Shown here one piece after another: positions 38,343-50,418 of a DNA stretch of 64,000 nucleotides (its first letter is position 1; the number at the start of each line of letters is the position of its first letter). Position numbers and translations under genes: made by a program. The stretch is from Myxococcales bacterium. Lineage in GTDB: Bacteria; Myxococcota_A; Polyangia; Polyangiales; Ga0077539. Below the pieces are notes generated by a model. It was not told the DNA's origin, did not search any database, and saw only the letters and a list, made by a program, of their open reading frames with translations. The stretch lies in assembly GCA_016793325.1 (NCBI GenBank), contig JAEUKI010000030.1, forward strand, positions 124,001-188,000, written 5' to 3'.

Positions 38343-40007
38343 GTGGCGACGAACAAGAAGGGCGCGAAGGCTCCGCCGCTGCCGGTGCCCGAGCGCGTTC
38401 AATGGATCTGGGACGAGATCAAGCACAAGACGATGCGGCAGCTCTTCGACCCGAGCGCCGACAAGCGTCGCGCCGCCGTCGCTGCGCTCGCGGAGAAGTT
38501 CAACTACTACGACCGCCGCCAGGCGCTCTTGGTCGCGGCGCTCTTCGACGAGCCCGCCCCGTCGGTTCGACGAGCGATGCTCGAGGCGATCGCGTCGCTG
38601 CGCGGCTACGCGCTGTGGCAAGACATCGCGCGGATGCGCGAAGGCGCGGCGCGGTTCATCGCGGATGACGACCCTGCGGTGCGCTTGGCGCTCGCGCGGT
38701 GCTTCGACGCAATGCCCGTCGCGCTGGTGCCCGAGGACATCGCGTGGCTCGACGCGCTCGTGCCGCACGCGCAATCGCGGGACGATCTTCGGTTGATCGC
38801 GAAGCTCGCGTCGCAGGCGGCGGCGCGAGGGGTGGCTGCGTCGGAGGCGATCGCCCTCGTCGCGCGGGTCGCGAAGCACCCCACCGAGGGCTGGCACGCG
38901 CTGTCGGCGGCGGAGATCCTCGACCACGAACCCGCGATGAAAGAGCTCTTGATCGAGCTGACCGAACACGAATGCCACGCGAGCCCGTGCGCCGCCAAGC
39001 GGCTGGCGCTCGCGTTCGCAGACACCGCGAACCCGCGCGCGATCGCCGCGCTCGATGCGTACGGATCGAGGCTCGAGACCGATCGCTGGGTCGCAGAAGT
39101 GATGACCGGCATCGTCGATCCGAGGCGCTTGCCCGCGCTCGCAGAGGAGTACGAAGCCGCGTTCGACAAGGGAATGGAGGCCTATTCGCACGGCGACATC
39201 ATCATCGAGGCGTTGGCCCGCGTCCCCGCGCGCGCGGCGAATCGCGTGGTCCCTTGGGCGCACACGCTGCTCACGTCGATCTATGTTCGACGCGAGACTC
39301 GCTTGCGGTGGATTCGCGACAACCGCGCGCTCTTCGCCGAAGCGCTCTCGCCGCGACTCTCGGAGTATCGCGCCGACTACTTCGCTTGGTGGGAGCACGT
39401 GAGCCCAGAGACCGCCGAGAACGACGCTGTGTCAGAGATCGCGCGGATCCTCGACGCGCACCCGCGCGGAGCGTTGCCGCACCACGCGCAGCTCACGTGC
39501 GAGGCGTGCTGCGCGCTGCTCGCGCGCGTCGGTCGCGCGCCCGAAGGAGCGATGGCGCTGCTCGCGAAGCTCGGGGCGCGGCAGGCCTCGCACCTCGTGA
39601 GCTCGGTGCTTCCGACGGTGAGGGCGATGCACGCGCTCGGCGCGAACGAAGAGGACTTCGCGCCGATCGTGAGCGCGTACGAGAGAGAAGCGCTTGCGTC
39701 GGACAAGAGCGCGTCGTCCGGCGCTGGGTACGACCCCTCTCGTTCGTGGGGCGCGAAGCTCCGGCAGGTCGCGATCGGCCTCGTGGCGCTGCGCGACATC
39801 GACGCCGTACGCGCGCGCTGGAGCGCGTTTTTGCACCTGTGGACCGAGCCGTCGAGCCTCGATCAACGGTGGGCGCTGATGATGCTCGCGCCCTACGCCA
39901 ACGAGCCCGACGTGCGCGCGCTGTTCGAAGAGGGGCTGCGACGGCAGTCGGGAGAAGTGCAGCGCGAGGCCGCCCGAGCGCTCGGGTTGCTCTGGTCCGC
40001 CGCGTAG
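38343..40007 (+). CDS. HEAT-repeat-like protein
   Basis: 554 residues from GTG 38343; upstream open frame would overlap the decarboxylase-like gene. The sequence is almost wholly helical and Ala/Leu/Arg-rich, with repeated two-helix units, for example SADKRRAAVAALAEKF, PSVRRAMLEAIASLRG, DPAVRLALARCFDAM and GEVQREAARALGLLW. This is the pattern of HEAT or Armadillo repeats, which serve as binding scaffolds. No signal peptide. No catalytic motif is seen. Its stop is 4 bases from the convergent gene's stop. Confidence 0.75.
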   Translation: MATNKKGAKAPPLPVPERVQWIWDEIKHKTMRQLFDPSADKRRAAVAALAEKFNYYDRRQALLVAALFDEPAPSVRRAMLEAIASLRGYALWQDIARMREGAARFIADDDPAVRLALARCFDAMPVALVPEDIAWLDALVPHAQSRDDLRLIAKLASQAAARGVAASEAIALVARVAKHPTEGWHALSAAEILDHEPAMKELLIELTEHECHASPCAAKRLALAFADTANPRAIAALDAYGSRLETDRWVAEVMTGIVDPRRLPALAEEYEAAFDKGMEAYSHGDIIIEALARVPARAANRVVPWAHTLLTSIYVRRETRLRWIRDNRALFAEALSPRLSEYRADYFAWWEHVSPETAENDAVSEIARILDAHPRGALPHHAQLTCEACCALLARVGRAPEGAMALLAKLGARQASHLVSSVLPTVRAMHALGANEEDFAPIVSAYEREALASDKSASSGAGYDPSRSWGAKLRQVAIGLVALRDIDAVRARWSAFLHLWTEPSSLDQRWALMMLAPYANEPDVRALFEEGLRRQSGEVQREAARALGLLWSAA

Positions 40008-40011
40008 AAGT

Positions 40012-42012
<2,001 letters not shown>

Positions 42013-42026
42013 GGCGGACGATGGTA

Positions 42027-42038
42027 CAGCGTACGCTG
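42027..42038. promoter_or_regulatory. Palindromic bidirectional promoter core
   Basis: CAGCGTACGCTG is a perfect 12-base palindrome, so TACGCT reads as a -10-like hexamer on both strands. On the plus strand it ends 6 bases before GTG 42044. On the minus strand it ends 15 bases before the ATG at 42012. Only 31 bases separate the two divergent start codons. Confidence 0.5.
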
Positions 42039-42043
42039 CAGCC

Positions 42044-42697
42044 GTGACGGTCGAACGTGCTCCGACTCGCGAGGTCTTCGTCGAAGATGCCATCGGTTGG
42101 CTGAAGGCTCGGGCGCCGGTCGCAGGAGCGTCCGTCCTCACGTCGATGCCGGACGAGACAGACTTGTTCACCGTCGAGCGCTCGGCGTGGGAACGATGGT
42201 TCGTCGACGCCGCGGAGCTTTGCGTTCGCGCTGCAGATTCACAGGGGCTCGCGATTTTCTTTCAGACCGACACCAAGGGAGGGGGACGGTGGCTCGACAA
42301 GGCGGCCCTCGTTCGCGAAGGCGCGGTCAGGGCCGGGGCGCGGTGCGTGTTTCATTGGATCGCGCTCGGCGACGAGCGCGCGCCTCGCAGTCGAGCGGGC
42401 TACTCGCACGTGCTCGGCTACTCGGTCGAAGCGACGCTCGACCTCGCGGCGCCGATGCGCGACGTGATCGCGCCGGGCGACTCGACCTGGACGCGAGGGA
42501 TGAGCGTGACCGCCTGCCGCGCCGCGTGCGAGGCCATCGTCGCGCTCACGCCCACGCGCACCGTGATCGACCCGTTTTGCGGCCACGGAACGGCGCTCGC
42601 CGTCGCCAACGCCCTCGGCCTCGACGCGATCGGCGTCGAGTACGCCCGCAGGAGAGCCAAGCGCGCCCGCTCGCTCACCGTGTCCCTCGACCCGTGA
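42044..42697 (+). CDS. SAM-dependent nucleic-acid methyltransferase-like protein
   Basis: 217 residues from GTG 42044; an in-frame ATG at 42011 is possible but would place the promoter palindrome inside the gene. The C-terminal motif DPFCGHGTALAVANALGLDA (Asp176 onward) is the AdoMet-binding motif I of DNA and RNA methyltransferases. The N-terminal VLTSMPDETDL sits where such permuted enzymes have the catalytic (D/N/S)PP(Y/F) motif, but only SMPD is present. IFFQTDTKGGGRWLDKAALV and ARCVFHWIALG fit the central strands. No restriction or tRNA-processing partner is adjacent. Target (DNA, tRNA or rRNA) is not clear. Confidence 0.75.
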   Translation: MTVERAPTREVFVEDAIGWLKARAPVAGASVLTSMPDETDLFTVERSAWERWFVDAAELCVRAADSQGLAIFFQTDTKGGGRWLDKAALVREGAVRAGARCVFHWIALGDERAPRSRAGYSHVLGYSVEATLDLAAPMRDVIAPGDSTWTRGMSVTACRAACEAIVALTPTRTVIDPFCGHGTALAVANALGLDAIGVEYARRRAKRARSLTVSLDP

Positions 42698-42716
42698 CGA
42701 GCGTTGAATACATGGG

Positions 42717-43178
42717 TCAGCGCGTCGCGGCGAAGGTCGCGAGCACCTCGTCGATCGTGGCGCGCGCGATCGCGTCGCGAAAGAGCCCTGCGGCTTCGGC
42801 CTCGTCGCGCACGAAGCGTACGTACCCGCGCATGCCCGAGAGCTGTTGAATTGTGGTGAGCGTCGCGCGCGCCGCCCCCGCGAGAAACCCCTCGCCGTCG
42901 AGCAGCACGGCGCCGACCTTGGTGACCGGGCCGAGCTCTTTCATCATCGCGGCCGAGCGTTGACGGGCGTGCTCGTCGGGCAGCCCTCCCGAGACTGGCG
43001 CGATCGTGAAGGTGCAAAATGACCCGGGATTTGCCTTGTGAATCGCTCGTCCTACGGCGAACGACTGCTCGAGGCCCGCGAGCGTCACCCGGCCCGACCA
43101 TCGCGTGACGAGCAGCGAGCGCCACGAGGCGATGGCGACGTCGCTGCTTCGGCTGTGAACGATGGGCGGAACGGTCAT
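42717..43178 (-). CDS. Hypothetical protein, STAS/SpoIIAA-like fold possible
   Basis: 153 residues from ATG 43178; a TTG at 43190 is less likely. The pattern of alternating strands and amphipathic helices (DVAIASWRSLLVTRW, GSFCTFTIAPVSGG, VGAVLLDGEGFLAGAARATL, GMRGYVRFVRDEAEAAGLF) resembles a single STAS-like domain, which in other proteins mediates partner switching. This is a fold guess from the pattern, not from a signature motif. It lies 19 bases from the convergent methyltransferase gene. Confidence 0.68.
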   Translation of the reverse strand: MTVPPIVHSRSSDVAIASWRSLLVTRWSGRVTLAGLEQSFAVGRAIHKANPGSFCTFTIAPVSGGLPDEHARQRSAAMMKELGPVTKVGAVLLDGEGFLAGAARATLTTIQQLSGMRGYVRFVRDEAEAAGLFRDAIARATIDEVLATFAATR

Positions 43179-43242
43179 GGGTGCGGGCAACCGCGCGTGC
43201 GCCGAATACGCTACCGCAGCGGCGCTGGATTTGTGAGCGCGC

Positions 43243-44403
43243 TCAGCCCTTGAAGGACAACACGGGCTCGAGTCGCAGCGTGGGTCGGACGAGCGCGCGT
43301 TGTTCGTCGAGCACCTCGCGGACGTCGCGGTAGACCTGCGGGGCTTCTTCGACGAGGTCTCGCGCGCGGCGCCGGTCGAACACGACGCGCCCCATCTTCG
43401 CGCAGAGCGCCTCGGGTCGAACGCGCTCGCGCGCCTCGCGGCGGCTCATCACGCGCCCAGCGCCGTGCGAGCACGAGCGCCACGCGGGCTCGTGACCGAG
43501 CCCTTCTGCGAGGTAGGTCGCCGTCGCCATCGAGCCCGGAACGACGACCGAGTCTCCCTCCGCCGCGCGCACAGCCCCCTTGCGATGCACGAGCAACGAC
43601 CGCCCGTCGTGCTCTTCGCGCGCCACCGTGTTGTGGGGAACATCGATCGACTCGATTTCGTGTGTCTCTGTGGAGAGCGCCTCGGACACGCACTCGAGCG
43701 CGAGCCGCGCGAGGGCGCTTCGGTTGCGTTCGGCGAAGCGCTGCGCGACGGCGAGGTCCGCGAAGAAAGCGGCCCCCGCGTCGCTCGCGAGCTCGAGCGC
43801 CGAGAGCGGCCGTCGGTGCGCCGCGCGCGCGGCCCGCTGATGGTGTTCGGCGATCGCCCCGCCGACGCCGCGGGATCCCGAGTGAACGAGCAGCCAGAGC
43901 TCGTCGTCGGGCGAGCGCGCGAGCTCGATGAAGTGGTTTCCCCCGCCGAGCGTGGCGAGGTGGCGCGCGACGAGGGTGGGCCAACGGCGCTCGAGCTCGC
44001 GCGTCGAGAGCGCGGGCCGCGCGGCCGACGCGCGATCGACGAGCGACTCGTCTTCGAAGGGCGCGGACCGGCCGCGATCCCCTGCGGGCACGCGGCGCGA
44101 GAGCGTCGAGAGGACGCGCTCGAGCTGCTGTGGACCGAGCGCTGATGCTGCGAGGCTGGTGCGAGACGCGCGAACGCCGCACCCGAGGTCGTCGCCGAGC
44201 GCGTCGGGAACGAGGGCGCTCTCGGTGGCGAAGACCGTTCCGACGGCGACGCCGGAGGAGAGGTGAGCGTCGGCCATCGCGGCGACGAAGCCGTAGATGT
44301 AGGGCTGCGACGCGATCGCGCGGAGTTGCCGCAGCGTCTCGTCGGTGGCCACTGTGCTGAACAAGTGCACGGGCGCGTGCGCCCCGTCGGTGATCACTCG
44401 CAT
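43243..44403 (-). CDS. rtcB: RtcB-type RNA ligase
   Basis: Joins RNA 3'-phosphate or 2',3'-cyclic phosphate ends to 5'-OH ends using GTP and Mn2+, in tRNA or RNA repair. The 386-residue sequence has the family's core motifs: DLGCGVRA with Cys75, GGGNHF at 153-158, HSGSRG, HNTV, RKGAV, GSM and SHGAGR with the His that is guanylylated in characterised enzymes. Key metal and guanylation residues are all present, so activity is expected. The ATG lies inside the end of the RbfA-like gene (10-base overlap), so translation should be coupled. No RtcA or RtcR gene is next to it. Confidence 0.93.
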   Translation of the reverse strand: MRVITDGAHAPVHLFSTVATDETLRQLRAIASQPYIYGFVAAMADAHLSSGVAVGTVFATESALVPDALGDDLGCGVRASRTSLAASALGPQQLERVLSTLSRRVPAGDRGRSAPFEDESLVDRASAARPALSTRELERRWPTLVARHLATLGGGNHFIELARSPDDELWLLVHSGSRGVGGAIAEHHQRAARAAHRRPLSALELASDAGAAFFADLAVAQRFAERNRSALARLALECVSEALSTETHEIESIDVPHNTVAREEHDGRSLLVHRKGAVRAAEGDSVVVPGSMATATYLAEGLGHEPAWRSCSHGAGRVMSRREARERVRPEALCAKMGRVVFDRRRARDLVEEAPQVYRDVREVLDEQRALVRPTLRLEPVLSFKG

Positions 44404-44846
44404 GATTCACCATGAGGCTGTTCGTCCAGCCACGACGCGGGCGGATCGCTCTCGTACACGAAGCGCAAGAGCGGAACGCGGTCCATCGCGAGCGCCTCTG
44501 CGAGCCCGACGCGCAAGAACGGCGCGCAGCGCTCGAGCGCCGAGGTCACCGACCGCGCTGCGTCGCGAGCCCACGGCGCGCTGGACTTCTCGTGCGTGAA
44601 GTACACGCGCGCGTTGCGATAGTCGACCGAGAGCTCGACGCGCAGGACGAGCGCTCGACGCGCGAGCGGGTCGCGCAGGTCATCGGACACCATCGCGCGC
44701 AGCTCGCGCTCGAGGGTGCGCTCGAGCCGCGCGCCACGGTGGCCTGCGCTCGAGCGTTGGTGGGAGTCTTCTTCTTCGATTGGGTCTACGAACACAGACG
44801 GAGCGCCAGCGTCGCGCTGGCCTCGCTTGAACTTTCGATGGCTCAT
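44394..44846 (-). CDS. rbfA: Ribosome-binding factor A-like protein
   Basis: 150 residues. The central part matches RbfA, the 30S maturation and cold-shock factor: RLERTLERELRAMVSDDLRD, VLRVELSVDYRNARVYF, then the C-terminal LRFVYESD. The N-terminus has a ~35-residue basic and acidic extension absent from short RbfA proteins. In many bacteria rbfA sits with nusA, infB and truB; here it is instead fused by overlap to rtcB, linking ribosome assembly with RNA end repair. A second rbfA elsewhere in the genome is possible, in which case this would be a paralogue. Confidence 0.75.
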   Translation of the reverse strand: MSHRKFKRGQRDAGAPSVFVDPIEEEDSHQRSSAGHRGARLERTLERELRAMVSDDLRDPLARRALVLRVELSVDYRNARVYFTHEKSSAPWARDAARSVTSALERCAPFLRVGLAEALAMDRVPLLRFVYESDPPASWLDEQPHGESCE

Positions 44847-45191
44847 GGAGGTCGTACGGGCCTTGGGTCAGCAGACGAGGTGGGGGACACCATGGAGTCC
44901 CTCGGCTGCGTGACGGCACGGACGAACGCTGAGCGATCGCACACACGAATTGATTGTGTGTGTCGTAGCTAGCGCGCGGCGGAGGTCACGGGGCGCGAAG
45001 GACGGCTCGGGGCTGTGTTCGACGCACGCATGGGGACCTCCAGCTCGCTCGTGATGAGCGAGGGCGACGGTGTGTGTTCGCGCGCGCGGGCCGTCAAGAC
45101 CGCCGCGAAAGAGTTGGTAAGTTCGCGACGCGTGGGCTCGAAGCGATAGTCGGCCTGCGGAAGAGCACCGCGCGCACAGGAAAGGACAGCA
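44847..45191. other. 345-base intergenic region with an inverted repeat
   Basis: No convincing gene. At 44940-44962, CACACAC and GTGTGTG form a 7-bp inverted repeat around GAATTGATT, an AT-rich island that could be an operator or hairpin. The rest holds the promoter regions of the divergent rbfA-like and lipoprotein genes, which I cannot pinpoint. AGGAAAGGA at 45178-45186 is the ribosome-binding site of the next gene. Confidence 0.5.
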
Positions 45192-45839
45192 GTGATCAGA
45201 TCGATTCGGACCGTGGGATTGGCGGCGTTCGCCTTCATCGTTGCCGCTGGCTGCGGCGGCTCTTCGAGCAGCGGGGCCTCGAACGCGAGCAGCGGCGCGA
45301 CGGACAACAGCGCGTCGAGCGGCGGGTCTTCGACGCCCGCAGCCGGGCCTCGCTTCGTGGTCGCGGCAGGAGCGCTCACGCCCGACACGTCACCGCGCCC
45401 AGCGATGGCCCTGACGCTCGAAGCAGACGGAACGCTCCGCTCCACGCGCGAGGTGCTCGGGCGCTTCGACGGCAATCGCTACGTCCTCCCCAACGGCAAC
45501 GAGGTCCTCCGCGTGGACCCCGACGGAACGATCCAGATGCCCTGGCGCCGCGGCGCGACGGGACCGTGGCAGTTCACCGCGGAGGGCTTGCAAGTCGACA
45601 CGCCGCAGGGCCGCGAGGTGCTCTCGGTGGACAACGACGGCGTGCTCCACGCGGGCAGCAATCCAGGCGGCGGGCGCTTCGCGCCGTATCAGCCTGCGAT
45701 GCGCGACACGGTGTTGATGATGCGGTTCGTTCCGCTGCTCGTGCTGGCGTACGGGCTGTCGCAACAGCAACAACAAGCGGGCGCGACGCCGCCGTCGAGC
45801 GAGCAAGCGCCCGCGAGCAGCACCGCGCCGGCGCAGTGA
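45192..45839 (+). CDS. Hypothetical Ser/Gln-rich lipoprotein
   Basis: 215 residues from a GTG with a good ribosome-binding site (AGGAAAGGA). The lipobox VAAGC is followed by a Ser/Gly/Ala-rich linker. The central ~100 residues contain repeated beta-hairpin-like units (LEADGTLRSTREVLGRFDGN, VLPNGNEVLRVDPDGTIQM, TPQGREVLSVDNDGVLHAG). A hydrophobic segment (MMRFVPLLVLAYGLSQ) and a Gln/Ala/Ser-rich tail end the protein. No known family. Confidence 0.72.
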   Translation: MIRSIRTVGLAAFAFIVAAGCGGSSSSGASNASSGATDNSASSGGSSTPAAGPRFVVAAGALTPDTSPRPAMALTLEADGTLRSTREVLGRFDGNRYVLPNGNEVLRVDPDGTIQMPWRRGATGPWQFTAEGLQVDTPQGREVLSVDNDGVLHAGSNPGGGRFAPYQPAMRDTVLMMRFVPLLVLAYGLSQQQQQAGATPPSSEQAPASSTAPAQ

Positions 45840-45935
45840 GCGAGCGCCCGACCGTCCCTCACCGAAGCTAACATCACCGCGACGCTACTCCATTCGAACG
45901 CGGCGCGCCCATCGCTTGTGGCACGCTCGCGGGCG

Positions 45936-47708
45936 ATGGCGGCCTTCTCTCCCGATGGAGCGCACTTTGTCTTTCAAGACGGCTTCGCGCTCACGAGGCT
46001 CACGCTCCCCAAGTCGCTGAAGAGCGATCGCGCTCTCGCTGGAACCCGCATCCACGCTGCGGGAAACATCGTCGTCGCGCGCCGTCGCTACGACCGTGTT
46101 CTCTCGGTCAACCTCGACAACCTCGAGAAGCGACCGTGGGCGCTCGGCGAGTACGGCGACTGGGTCCCGCACCCGGACGGCGTGCACGCGATCAACGTGG
46201 GCAACGGCGCGGTCCCGCTCACCGACTGCAGCACGGGCGTCGACGCGCCGCTCGAGTGCCCCGAGGCCGCGCCCTTCGTCGGCGCGCTCGAGCTCGGCGA
46301 TGGGTGGCCACAAAATCAATATCGCCGCAACGTCGCAGAAATGTCAGCCGACGCCGTGGCGCTCGTGTACGTCGCGAACCTGCCGGACAACCCTCCGCAC
46401 GGCGGGCTTCTCTACTGCGTCGACCTCGCGGACCCGAGCGCGCCCGTGTTTCGTTGGCGCGCGCACGGGCAGTGCGGCGTGGGGCAGCTGTCGCTCGCGC
46501 CCGGGCGCGAGGTGTCCTACGTCCACACGTTCGATCGCGGCCTCGGTCGCGCGTTGATTCATCGCATCGACGCGTCGAGCGAGGCGCCCACGGTCGAGTC
46601 ACGGACGCTGCGATCGCTCGAAGCGCCGACGTGCTTCGGCGATCAGTGGGCGTGGATCGACGACGACGGGTTCGTTTGCGTCGCGCCGTGGGCAGACTTT
46701 TCTCGGGCCGAACGACTGCCGCTCCCCGCGGGCGTCGACGCGTACGGGACGCTCGCGATGCACCGCGAGCGGGTGCTGTTCGTCCCGCGAGACGGAGAGC
46801 GCGTGGTGGATGTGCGCGAGAAGCGGGTGATCCCACGAAAGCTCCCTGCGGCCGAAGCGCCGATGCGCTCGCGCGTCGCGCAGATCGCCGAGCGCTTCGA
46901 TCGCTGGCTCGCGAAGGACGGCGGATCACTCGTGTTTTCTCACGTCGAACGCAAGAAGAGCTCGAGCTGGATCGACTGGTCCCCCTCGTGGGACCTCGGC
47001 CGAGCCTCGCTCTCGTCGCACCTCGCGGTCGGCGAGATGCTCGGCGAGCTCCAAGAGAACAGCGAGGGCCTCGAGCGCGTCAGCGTCGGGAGCTACTCGG
47101 GCACGAGCGGGTTTCGACAGCAGACCCCCGACGACGTTCGCCAGGCGTTTTCTGCGATGGATCGACATCGAGGCAAGCTGGTGCGCGCGTGCCGCTTGCT
47201 CGAGTACGGCCTCGCGCGCTGGTTCGAGCCCGCGTACGCGGACCGAAAGTCGCGAGGGCTCCCCGCGCCTCCGAAGGCCTTCACCGACGACGCGTCCACG
47301 GTGCTCTTGCGCGCGGTGTTCGAGCAGTGCCAATCGAACGACCGCATCGCGCTCGCGGACAACGTCGATCGTTGGCTCGGCGAGCGATGGACGCCCGAGA
47401 CGCTCGCGGCGCAGGTCTATCCGCAAGATCCCCACAGTCATCCGCAGGTGCGAGAGCCCGGCGTCGCGCACGTGCTCGCGTACGTGGCGCTTGATTTGTT
47501 GGGCAAAGATTCATTGCCCGTCCTCGCGCGCTGGATCGTCGAGGAGCCGACGTTCTTCGCGAGGTACAACCCGCACATCATCGGCGACGTCGCCGCGCGG
47601 ATGATCCAGTACTACCCCGAGACCGAGCAGGCGTTCACCGCGATCTGTGAAGCCCACGGCTCGCACGGCGCGAACGTCTTGCTCACGATGCGGCAGAGAC
47701 TGTCGTAG
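45936..47708 (+). CDS. Hypothetical cytoplasmic protein, beta-propeller-like N-terminus
   Basis: 590 residues from ATG 45936; a GTG at 45918 is in frame. CACGCT ends 8 bases before the ATG, similar to the TACGCT hexamers elsewhere. The first ~330 residues have propeller-like repeats (MAAFSPDGAHFVFQDGFALT, GEYGDWVPHPDGVHAINVGN, AEMSADAVALVYVANLPDN). The last ~250 residues are helical (AHVLAYVALDLLGKDSLPVL). No signal peptide. I recognise no family or catalytic residues. It converges on the livGF gene, with one base between the stops. Confidence 0.72.
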   Translation: MAAFSPDGAHFVFQDGFALTRLTLPKSLKSDRALAGTRIHAAGNIVVARRRYDRVLSVNLDNLEKRPWALGEYGDWVPHPDGVHAINVGNGAVPLTDCSTGVDAPLECPEAAPFVGALELGDGWPQNQYRRNVAEMSADAVALVYVANLPDNPPHGGLLYCVDLADPSAPVFRWRAHGQCGVGQLSLAPGREVSYVHTFDRGLGRALIHRIDASSEAPTVESRTLRSLEAPTCFGDQWAWIDDDGFVCVAPWADFSRAERLPLPAGVDAYGTLAMHRERVLFVPRDGERVVDVREKRVIPRKLPAAEAPMRSRVAQIAERFDRWLAKDGGSLVFSHVERKKSSSWIDWSPSWDLGRASLSSHLAVGEMLGELQENSEGLERVSVGSYSGTSGFRQQTPDDVRQAFSAMDRHRGKLVRACRLLEYGLARWFEPAYADRKSRGLPAPPKAFTDDASTVLLRAVFEQCQSNDRIALADNVDRWLGERWTPETLAAQVYPQDPHSHPQVREPGVAHVLAYVALDLLGKDSLPVLARWIVEEPTFFARYNPHIIGDVAARMIQYYPETEQAFTAICEAHGSHGANVLLTMRQRLS

Positions 47709-47709
47709 C

Positions 47710-49255
47710 TCAGTGAACGCTCTCGCCGAGGTACGCGCCCTTGACGCGGTCGTCGTCGCGGAGATCCTTGGCGCTGCCTTCGAGCACGATCTCGCCGGTC
47801 ACGAGCACGTACGCGCGCTGCGCGGCTCCGAGCGCGCGCCGGGTGTTTTGCTCGACGAGTAGAATTGTGGTGCCTTCGCGACGGATCTTCTCGATTCCCT
47901 CGAAGATCTGATCCACGAGCACCGGCGCGATCCCGAGCGAGGGCTCATCCAGCATGAGGAGCTTCGGTCCGCTCATGAGCGCGCGCGCGATCGCGAGCAT
48001 CTGTTGCTCGCCGCCCGAGAGCGTCCCGCCGAGCTGCGCCATGCGCTCGCCGAGCCGCGGAAAGAGCTGCACCGCGCGCTCCATGCGCTGCTGGATCTTG
48101 ACCTTGTCGTCGACGGTGTACGCGCCGAGGTCGAGGTTTTCTCGCACCGTGAGGTTCGGAAAGATCGCGCGACCCTCGGGCGACAGCGCCATCCCCATCG
48201 GCACGAGCGCGTGCGGCGGAACGTCGCTCAGGTCCCGGCCGTCGAAGGTGATCTTGCCGCTCTTCCAAGGCAGAACGCGCGCGATGGCCTTGAGCGTGCT
48301 GGTCTTGCCCGCGCCGTTGGCGCCGATGAGCGCGACGAGCTCGCCCTTGCGAACCTCGAGCGAGATGCCCTTCACGGCTTTGATTCCGCCGTACGCGACT
48401 TGGAGATCCTCGACCTTCAAGAGCACTTGCTGCGCGCTCGCGTCGTCGCTCTTCGCGTCGCTCTCTATCGCGTCGGACGTGGTCGGGCCCGTGTCGCCTT
48501 TGCCCAGGTAGGCCTCGAGGACCTTGGGGTGGTTCTTCACTTCGTCCGGCGTTCCGTGGGCGATCGTCTCGCCGCGATCCATCACGTGGATGCGCTCGCA
48601 GACGTTCATCACGACCTGCATGTTGTGCTCGACGAGGACGACCGTGAGCGAAAACTCGTCGCGCAATCGTCGGATCTGCTCCTTCAAGACCTGCGCTTCG
48701 GCGCTGTTCATCCCGGCGGCGGGCTCGTCGAGCAAGAGCACCTTGGGCTCGAGCATGAGCGCTCGCGCGATCTCGAGCCGCCGTTGATCTCCGTACGAGA
48801 GCGAGCTCGATCGCTCGTCGTTCAAGTGGCCGAGCTTGAAGAGATCCAGCAATTTTTCAGCGCGTTCGGTCTGCGCGCGCTCGTCGGCCTCGTAGCGCTT
48901 GGTGCGAAAAAACGAGTCGAACAGCCGCGCCTTCGAGCGCAGGTGCCCCGCGACGAGGACGTTCTCTCGCACCGTGAGCGTCCCGAACAAGCGGATGTTC
49001 TGAAACGTCCTGCCGATCCCGAGGCCCGCGATGCGAAACGGCTCGAACCCGTCGATGCGCTCGCCGAAGAGCTTCACGCTCCCGGACGTCGGCGTGTACA
49101 CGCCCGTGACGCAGTTGAAGACCGTGGTCTTTCCCGCGCCGTTGGGGCCGATGAGCCCGAAGATCGACCCCTCGGGGACGTTGAAGCTCACGCCTCCGAC
49201 CGCGCGGAGACCGCCGAACACCATCTCGACGTTGTCGAGCTCGAGCGCGTTGCGA

Positions 49256-49263
<8 letters not shown>
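47710..49263 (-). CDS. livG-livF: Fused LivG-LivF branched-chain amino acid ABC ATPase
   Basis: 517 residues with two complete ABC ATPase domains. The N-terminal half is LivG-like: GLIGPNGAGKTT, LSYGDQRRLEIARAL, LLLDEPAAGMN and the H-loop VEHNM. A ~25-residue Asp/Ser-rich linker follows. The C-terminal half is LivF-like: ALIGANGAGKTS, LSGGEQQMLAIARAL, LLMLDEPSLGIAP and VEQN. Normally these are two separate proteins of ~250 and ~235 residues. The GTG start has AGGAGG 7 bases upstream and overlaps the livM stop by 8 bases. Powers uptake of branched-chain amino acids or related substrates with LivM; no livH or binding-protein gene is in the window. Confidence 0.93.
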
Positions 49264-50317
<1,054 letters not shown>

Positions 50318-50418
50318 CGTCGAGCGTTCTCCAAAGATTGAAGCGGCTGCGCAGGAGGCGCAGCGCGCACGGAGGATACACACCGGCCGCGCGAATTGTG
50401 GTTCTCTCTGCGCCATCG

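Noticed and set aside
44969-45475. 168-codon minus-strand frame opposite the Ser/Gln-rich lipoprotein
   Set aside because: Overlaps a gene with a good ribosome-binding site and lipobox; no features of its own.
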